Shown: positions 58,744-64,000 of the stretch, piece after piece
How the letters are laid out: each line of letters starts with the position of its first letter
How positions within the stretch are numbered: the stretch's first letter is position 1
Origin: Lateolabrax maculatus
Taxonomy: Eukaryota > Chordata > Actinopteri > Acropomatiformes > Lateolabracidae
Assembly: GCA_031216445.1 (NCBI GenBank)
Contig: CM062206.1
Location: 10,642,001 to 10,706,000 of the forward strand
Length of the DNA: 64,000 nucleotides
Direction: 5' to 3'
Notes under the pieces: model-generated
The model's database searches: none
What the model was told of the DNA's origin: nothing
Seen by the model: the letters and a program-made list of their open reading frames with translations, nothing else
Program-made: the position numbers and the translations under genes

Positions 58744-61426
58744 CTGCAGGAAAAAAACCCCCCAGAAAAAAACAGAGCGACGTGAGCGACGAGTGACTGA
58801 GACCTTATAGTGCATTTAAAGTGGCTGGGAAAGGAGGGTGTCGAGCTTAAATGCAGGATTAACTCTGGGTTTTATTGCACAACTGTAACAGTAAACACAC
58901 AGCAAACTTGAAACAGACATGGCCACTTCTACACTGCAAAAAATGAGCCATGTCGATGCGCCTTTTAACGTGCATCTGAAAATGTAGGCCTCGCTTTTCA
59001 TCAAAGTGAAAATATTAATGAAGGGAGAAAAAAATGTAAGAGTTTTTCTATAAATGAGGTCACTTTTTTTTAAACATGGCAAAAAAAAAAAAAAAAAGGC
59101 AACTGTGAATCTGGTATCAAAGAATGGCAGAAAAGTGAAATATTCACAACTCATTCACTGCTATATTTTGAATTAAACTAAGAGTTTAAGTGTCACCAGT
59201 AGACTAAATGGCATCTTAAATTACAGTGTGACGGTGCTATAACATCTTAAGAAATGCCTCAAGTTGTGATAGTCAGTGGGAAGGGGAGGAGGGGGTGGAG
59301 TGAGTGTGTGTGTGTGTGTGTGCGTGCGTGCGTGTGTGTGTGCGTGTTAATGTGTTTAAGGAGTAATGAAGACATTAATTACCTTCATGTGTTTCCTGAG
59401 AGAGCTGGGGTGTGTGTATGACTTGTCGCACACTTTGCAGATGTATGGCTTGTCTGATGTGTGCACATGCATGTGCTTTTTCCTGTCGCTGCTGTTGGCG
59501 AAGCGTCTGTCACAGCCGTCAAATTCACACTTGAACGGCTTCTCACCTGCGGGATTAAATACACACCGTGAATTACCCCAATAGCCCGCACAAACAAACT
59601 CCCATTGTAACGCCACCTGTAAACCCCCAAGCCCGGAGATGTAAAGTGTCTGCAGCCTGTTATATAACAGAGTAACCTACATTTTGATTTTTTTTATTTT
59701 TTTTTTCCAGGGCGACACGGATACAGCTCCACTACTACACACTGCTCTGTCAGGCTTTATTTATTCAAGAGGCCTGCTCCTCCATGCTGCTACTACTGGC
59801 CTGCCCTGCGCCTCTGCTCTTACATAGTAAACACTGGATCAACAGGGCATTCTCTGCAGCGCCACGATAGCTGGGCATCATACACGCAGTTCACACTAAA
59901 ACAGACTAATTGTGATCGCACAAGCCACTTTCTGGGAAGCACGGGAGTCCCGAGTCTACCCCCCCCCCCACCCCCCAAAGCAACACAGTGCAGCCGGTGC
60001 ACGTAAACTTTTGCAAGTGAGTCAAGTGTCCGTCTTTATTTATCAGGCACAACTTCTCAGCGTTGTAAGAGCTACGAGAAACTGATGAAGGGTCTAACAC
60101 ACAGGAGTTGTACCACGTTTTTTTTTTACTGCATTATTGAGCCAAGCACCAAGTGATCACTGTATTGAAGCAATCAAAAGTAAGTCACTGCGGGGGAAAA
60201 AAAAAAACTACACTTGCAGCAATTTGGGAACTGTTCGTGATAAGTGTGGGCCCAAAGTTCTCTCAGGGTTCCTGTGAACAACAAAAGCTTCTTTTTTTTT
60301 TCCCTTGCATTTTTAAAATAATTTCCAGGACACACTATTATTCCTATTACTATTCAGAACAGCCTCTATTTTAAGTTTTTTTATTATTATTATTATTTTA
60401 CGCACGCCACGCCGTCACATTGCTGGTCGCCTTACCTGTATGTGTTCTTTTATGGATTTTCAAATTTTCCGATCTGGCGAATATTTTCCCACATCCGGGG
60501 AACGGGCACGGGAAGGGTTTCTCGCCCGTGTGCACACGGATGTGGTTGACGAGTTTGTACTTGGCCTTAAAAGATTTCCCTTCTCTCGGGCAGTCCTCCC
60601 AGTAGCAAATGTGGTTGCTCTGCTCGGGGCCGCCGACGTGCTCCATGGACACATGCGTGACCATCTCGTGCATGGTGCTGAAAGTCCTGTCGCAAGTCTT
60701 TTTGGGTCTGTTCATCTGGTTCTCGTCTATCCATTTGCAGGATAATTCTTGCTTGATCGGTTGCCGCATGTATCTGAAGAAGGCACCCGGGCCGTGGTGT
60801 GTCGGCACATTCATCCCCATGTTCATGTTGATGGGGTGGCTGTAGTTGTGCAGCTGAGCCCCGTAGGGGTCCGTCCGAGGGCTGGCGACCGGACGGTACG
60901 GATCGGGTCTCCCGAAAATGTCCCCGCGCAAGCCGAGGTGCATCTGGCTGTTGACCACATGTCCGCTCGGGGAAGTGTGGCTCACCCCCTGGTCGTGGAG
61001 TCCCGGAAACAACAGATGTCCGGGGTTATCGGTGATCCCGGGCGGCCCGTGCAGGCTCCCCGCCGACGCCGCAAAGATCCCGTGCTGGGCGCTCGGCGCC
61101 GCGGACTCTCCGACGCCCCGGTTCCGAAAGAGAAAGTCCCGCGTTGAATTGAACGCTCCCCCGCCGTACGAGCCCACCTGCCCGCCGTGAGTGTGTCCCA
61201 GGGCAGCCGCGTATCCAGTGGCTTGCGGGGTGAACGCCGACGTCTGGCTGGAGGCGATGTCGTGAGCCACCGGGCTGATTTTGAAAGCTGCGGAGTGGGA
61301 GGAATCGGTGAAGGGATTGAGTCCCAGGCTCGGGTCTCTGTTCCCGATTTCGTGGTGCCGCGGTGTCCCGAAACCCCCCACTCCTAACGATGCAAACTGC
61401 GGACCGCTGTCAAGAAGCATAGTCAT
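58561..61426 (-). CDS. zic3: Zic family zinc-finger transcription factor Zic3, three coding exons, complete
   Basis: Join of 60436..61426, 59383..59546 and 58561..58743 on the minus strand gives 445 residues from ATG 61426 to TGA 58563-58561. Zic3 is a nuclear DNA-binding regulator of early patterning, left-right axis and neural development. Five C2H2 fingers are visible: C230/C245/H258/H263, C274/C279/H295/H299, C307/C312/H325/H329, C337/C342/H355/H359 and C367/C370/H383/H387. The first finger has the wide cysteine spacing typical of Zic proteins. The N-terminus MTMLLDSGPQF, a ZOC-like segment at about residues 47-75, a SUMO consensus IKQE at 224-227 and the C-terminus NFNEWYV all fit ZIC3 rather than ZIC1, ZIC2, ZIC4 or ZIC5. 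The alanine and histidine tracts of mammalian ZIC3 are absent. Introns of 889 and 639 nt have GT/AG ends. Intron 1 splits the Gly codon of the finger 3-4 linker, and intron 2 lies between the zinc-binding histidines of finger 5. The start is the family-typical MTMLLD methionine. Confidence 0.97.
58744..59382 (-). other. zic3 intron 2 with TG microsatellite
   Basis: A 639-nt intron, GTAATT...CTGCAG, phase 0. It contains an interrupted TG/CG-alternating array at about 59302-59346 and an A18-like tract near 59080. Confidence 0.92.
59383..59546 (-). CDS. zic3: zic3 coding exon 2
   Basis: A 164-nt exon. The acceptor is CCCGCAG|GT (AG at 59548-59547), completing Gly331 and continuing into EKPFKCEFDGC. 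It encodes finger 4 and most of finger 5 up to KHMK385. The donor is AAG|GTAATT (GT at 59382-59381). Sequence identity to Zic fingers is unmistakable (RRFANSSDRKKHMHVHTSDK). Confidence 0.96.
59547..60435 (-). other. zic3 intron 1
   Basis: An 889-nt intron, GTAAGG...CCCGCAG, phase 1. It holds short C-rich and T-rich tracts and no repeat or internal exon that I can support. Confidence 0.93.
60436..61426 (-). CDS. zic3: zic3 coding exon 1
   Basis: Encodes residues 1-330 plus the first base of Gly331: the N-terminal regulatory region, the ZF-NC segment (about 214-228, including FFRYMRQPIKQE) and fingers 1-3. The donor is CAG|GTAAG, with GT at 60435-60434. Reading on without splicing meets a stop at 60398 after 11 unrelated residues, which supports the donor choice. 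Confidence 0.95.
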
Positions 61427-61750
61427 GAGCGTGAAGCAAACTTAGGAGACGGGAAGGAAACAGAAAATAAAATTAAAATCCAGTTTAGCGGAGCGCGCGA
61501 GCTGCACAGACGCCGCGCCGAGGTTTTACCCACGTTTTTTTTTTTTTTTTTTTTTTTTTTTCTTTTGCGAAAGGGAAAAAATCCTAAAATAAAAAAAAAA
61601 AAAAACACACCAAGCCAAAACGGGGAAAAATCCTATGCGTAAAGAGTTGGGAGGGAAAAAAAAAACTCCCGTTGACTGCGATCCGTGAGAAAGAGGATCA
61701 AAATTCCCCCCCTTTCCAGGCGGATGATGTCCTTGGACTGATAAAGTCAA
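61427..61750 (-). promoter_or_regulatory. probable zic3 5' UTR / transcription start region
   Basis: Roughly 320 nt lie between the ATG and the CCAAT-box cluster. In the transcript sense there is a U15 tract (61605..61591) followed, after a 29-nt gap, by an A27 tract (61561..61535). No canonical TATA box is visible. The start site is placed near 61750 only from the usual distance to CCAAT boxes, so the boundary is inferred. Confidence 0.5.
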
Positions 61751-61789
61751 TCACTCACTCCCAGAACATAAATGAACTCGGGAGGCAGT

Positions 61790-61935
61790 GCTACGACGGC
61801 CAATCAGCGCTCAGCTACTCCTCTGACACGTGACTTGCAAGGAGGGCGTTAATTGGCCAGATTCCTGGTGATTGGCACGGTTCGGTATTGAAGATGGCAG
61901 GTCGTCTCAATTGGTTTCGTTTGATTGGCTCTTGC
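61790..61935 (-). promoter_or_regulatory. zic3 proximal promoter: five CCAAT boxes and a CACGTG box
   Basis: CCAAT occurs on the plus strand at 61800-61804. ATTGG (CCAAT on the minus strand, the sense of zic3) occurs at 61852-61856, 61871-61875, 61910-61914 and 61924-61928. A palindromic CACGTG sits at 61827-61832. Such clusters are typical NF-Y promoters. Boxes in both orientations are compatible with a bidirectional promoter, but that is inference. Confidence 0.7.
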
Positions 61936-62639
61936 GGGCGTTATTTTGCAGGTACAACGGGGCGCTCGAGCGCAGATCCTGCGTGCGTGATGTGTAGCGC
62001 AGGCAGCCCTGCGTGATCTACACTCCTCAGGAAACTCCCAAGCAGTTTTATAAATGAAAATAAATGTAATCGCTGCTTCTGCAGGGGTTTTTTTTTTTTT
62101 TTTTTTTCAACAACCAGATACGGTTTAAACTTTTAGTGGACCGCTTGTGTATATTTCACAGAAACAGTCAGCACTGAAGAAGTTATTCTGCAACATTAAA
62201 TGTATTTGGTTTGTCATATTTATTGGGTAAAACAACTTTTCAATACATTTTGAAGGCGAGCTTAACTTTTGTTAGAGCGCCTGTATATTTGAGAAAAAAA
62301 TCAGGAACGACTCCCTTGTCATCTATCTATCTATACATCTATATATCTGTCTAATATAGTTTATATATCATTGACTTATCTGTATTATTTTCTCTCATGT
62401 GACCAGTTTTGCTCTTATTAACTGAAAACTTGAATGTACTTGGCACAGTTCCAAAATGTGGCTTTCTTGAAGCCGCTTGAAAGGGGAGGGGGGTATTTTT
62501 TTTTTTTTTTTTTTTGCAAAAGCTCTATAGGGTGTAAGACGGAAGAATAAAGGACAGAAAGAAAGATGGCAGTAATTGTAATATCCTGAGATTTTTTCGC
62601 TCAGCCAAAAATTCGTGCCATTGAGCAAGTTTCACAGGG

Positions 62640-62916
62640 CTGCCGCTGACTCGCTGCAGGACACATAAAATCTGATCAAGTTCAGAGACGCGCTGAGTGC
62701 TTCAAGCGGCGCTTTTTAACTCCAAGCCTTTCACATCCTTTCCCCCTCAATCTGTCCCAGGAAGGAGCTCACATTCTTTATTTTAGGGGATCTGGACCTC
62801 AAAAAAAAAAAAAAAAAAAAAAAAATCTTCAAATCAGTCCTTCATTCTGCTTTCGCCCTCATCCCACCGCATTCACTCCAGAACATTTCCTCGAGAAAGA
62901 GTTATAGATTGAAAAG
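62640..62916 (+). other. candidate non-coding leader exon, divergent from zic3
   Basis: On the plus strand a strong splice donor AAAAG|GTGAGT ends a possible exon at 62916 (GT at 62917-62918). The preceding segment has low repeat content apart from an A24 tract at 62801-62824. Zic genes in vertebrates occur as head-to-head pairs, and fish carry zic6 beside zic3, so this may be its 5' UTR exon. No coding part of a second Zic gene lies in the window. The exon start is a guess. Confidence 0.25.
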
Positions 62917-63315
62917 GTGAGTTTTCTTATTTATCCGTCGTCTTTCTGTGTTGGTGAGAGGGGGCCTGAGTCAGGTCTGTGTGAACGGCGTGCTGTGGAA
63001 GTGTGTAAATCCAGTTTATTATATTTAGCCTGTGGAGGTTGGGATTTAGTTTTTCTTGAAGTGAACATAGCCTGCTCAGTGCTTAGGCCTGTTACTCATA
63101 TGGTAATTTAATTGTTGCAAGGACCTGCATACCTCTGTTTTTATTTATTTATTTATTTTTTTTTATGGCCGCCATGCACATTAGTACAACACTTGGGCTT
63201 TTTGTACATAACCTCAACAACTTATCTTGAAGCAAAACGACGAATGAGATTCACTTCATCTCTTTTTCCTCCGTAAGCTGCTCTCTCCCTCTCCCTCTGT
63301 TTGTCTGCCTCCCTC

Positions 63316-63317
<2 letters not shown>

Positions 63318-63363
<46 letters not shown>

Positions 63364-63541
63364 CACACACACACCAGGAAGGCATAGCCTCTCTCAGTTT
63401 TCTCCCCCCCCTCTCTCTCACACAGTCGTCTTCTCACACGGCATGCGCGTGCACGAAGCCACAGCATACTACGAGCACGCACAAAAACACGTAGCCTACA
63501 CGCACACACACACACACACACACACAGGCACACACACACAC
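63318..63541. repeat. (CT)n and (CA)n arrays
   Basis: A CT array at about 63318-63360, then CA runs at about 63361-63374 and 63501-63541 separated by CpG-containing sequence. Confidence 0.93.
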
Positions 63542-64000
63542 CTCACACACACGGTTAACAGAGTTTGCCTTTGCAGTTTTGCAGTATGAGATTTACGGCG
63601 ACCTTTGTGAACTTTCACAAAGTGACAAGCAGCCTGTTAACTTATCCTGTATTCCCTCCATATTTTATTGGCTTGTTGAAACGTGAAGGCTCCACACGCC
63701 ACTTAAGGTTATGTGCCGTGTATTTGCAGCCATATTATCACTATGAAATAATTAAGTAACATGGTTTAGATGAGTCACAAATGTGTGTGAGCGACAGAGC
63801 AGCAGCGTAGGCACTGAGCTCTTGCTGAGAAAAAGGGGAGCTGTCATCAACCAGGGCCTAATGTAAAGCAACTGTTGCTTGAGAGTTAAATTCAAAACTG
63901 CTGCTCAGCTCTTACTGGTATTTATTGAATATTTTATTATTTAATTAATTCTCCAAATGTGGAATTTGAGCACGCATTTTCTTAATTAAATGTCTTTTTT

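Larger units (their letters stand above)
61940..64000. other. upstream intergenic region between zic3 and its expected divergent neighbour
   Basis: No coding region is visible. Contents: T tracts at about 62090-62107 and 62497-62514, a short (ATCT)n near 62322-62340, A24 at 62801-62824, TTTA repeats near 63140-63160, (CT)n at about 63318-63360 and CA arrays at about 63498-63541. The stretch 63560-63780 is complex sequence with no recognizable gene. Confidence 0.7.

Noticed and set aside
60398..61426. Unspliced 342-residue form of zic3 exon 1
   Set aside because: The last 11 residues come from intron 1 after a good GTAAG donor. The spliced form restores the full Zic finger array, so this is at most an intron-retention product.
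63222..63539. 105-codon ORF on the minus strand
   Set aside because: Arg/Glu and Cys/Val runs are translations of CT and CA microsatellites.

Overview
The window is vertebrate nuclear DNA, almost certainly from a ray-finned (teleost, probably percomorph) fish. It has one intron-containing developmental gene, very long gene-free stretches with dense CA/TG microsatellites, and decayed transposons of types common in teleosts (PIF/Harbinger, hAT-like MITE, a LINE with a typical fish 3' tail). No bacterial features, tRNA, rRNA or CRISPR arrays are visible.

The only protein-coding gene I can support is zic3 on the minus strand, 61426 down to 58561. It has three coding exons (60436..61426, 59383..59546, 58561..58743) that splice in frame to a 445-residue Zic-family transcription factor with five C2H2 zinc fingers. 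A cluster of five CCAAT boxes and a CACGTG box at 61800..61928 marks the likely promoter. Further right (about 62.7-62.9 kb) there is a candidate leader exon on the opposite strand, which would suit the head-to-head zic partner (zic6 in fish) expected just beyond the window. The roughly 2 kb below the stop codon is AT-rich and is probably 3' UTR.

Positions 1 to about 56.5 kb form a gene desert downstream of zic3. It contains: (a) a remnant of an autonomous PIF/Harbinger transposon at about 36.35-37.9 kb, with a broken transposase on + and a broken Myb-like gene on -; (b) a LINE 3' fragment at about 23.2-24.2 kb, next to a common percomorph repeat; (c) a hAT-like MITE at about 30.25-30.89 kb; (d) smaller repeat fragments at 31.5, 38.2, 42.1 and 53.8 kb; (e) many (CA)n/(TG)n arrays; (f) CpG-rich islands at 11.64-12.83 kb, 54.25-54.72 kb and 55.08-55.38 kb; and (g) about a dozen complex, repeat-free blocks rich in homeodomain-, SOX-, nuclear-receptor- or CRE-like sites, which are candidate cis-regulatory elements.

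Most likely the window is a developmental regulator with part of its regulatory landscape. Enhancer calls are inference from base composition and motifs, because conservation could not be computed. I did not find a convincing new protein system. The most check-worthy items are the zic3 promoter architecture and possible divergent leader exon, the orphan CpG islands, and the motif-dense blocks at 0.36-0.42, 49.4-49.9 and 53.4-53.6 kb.
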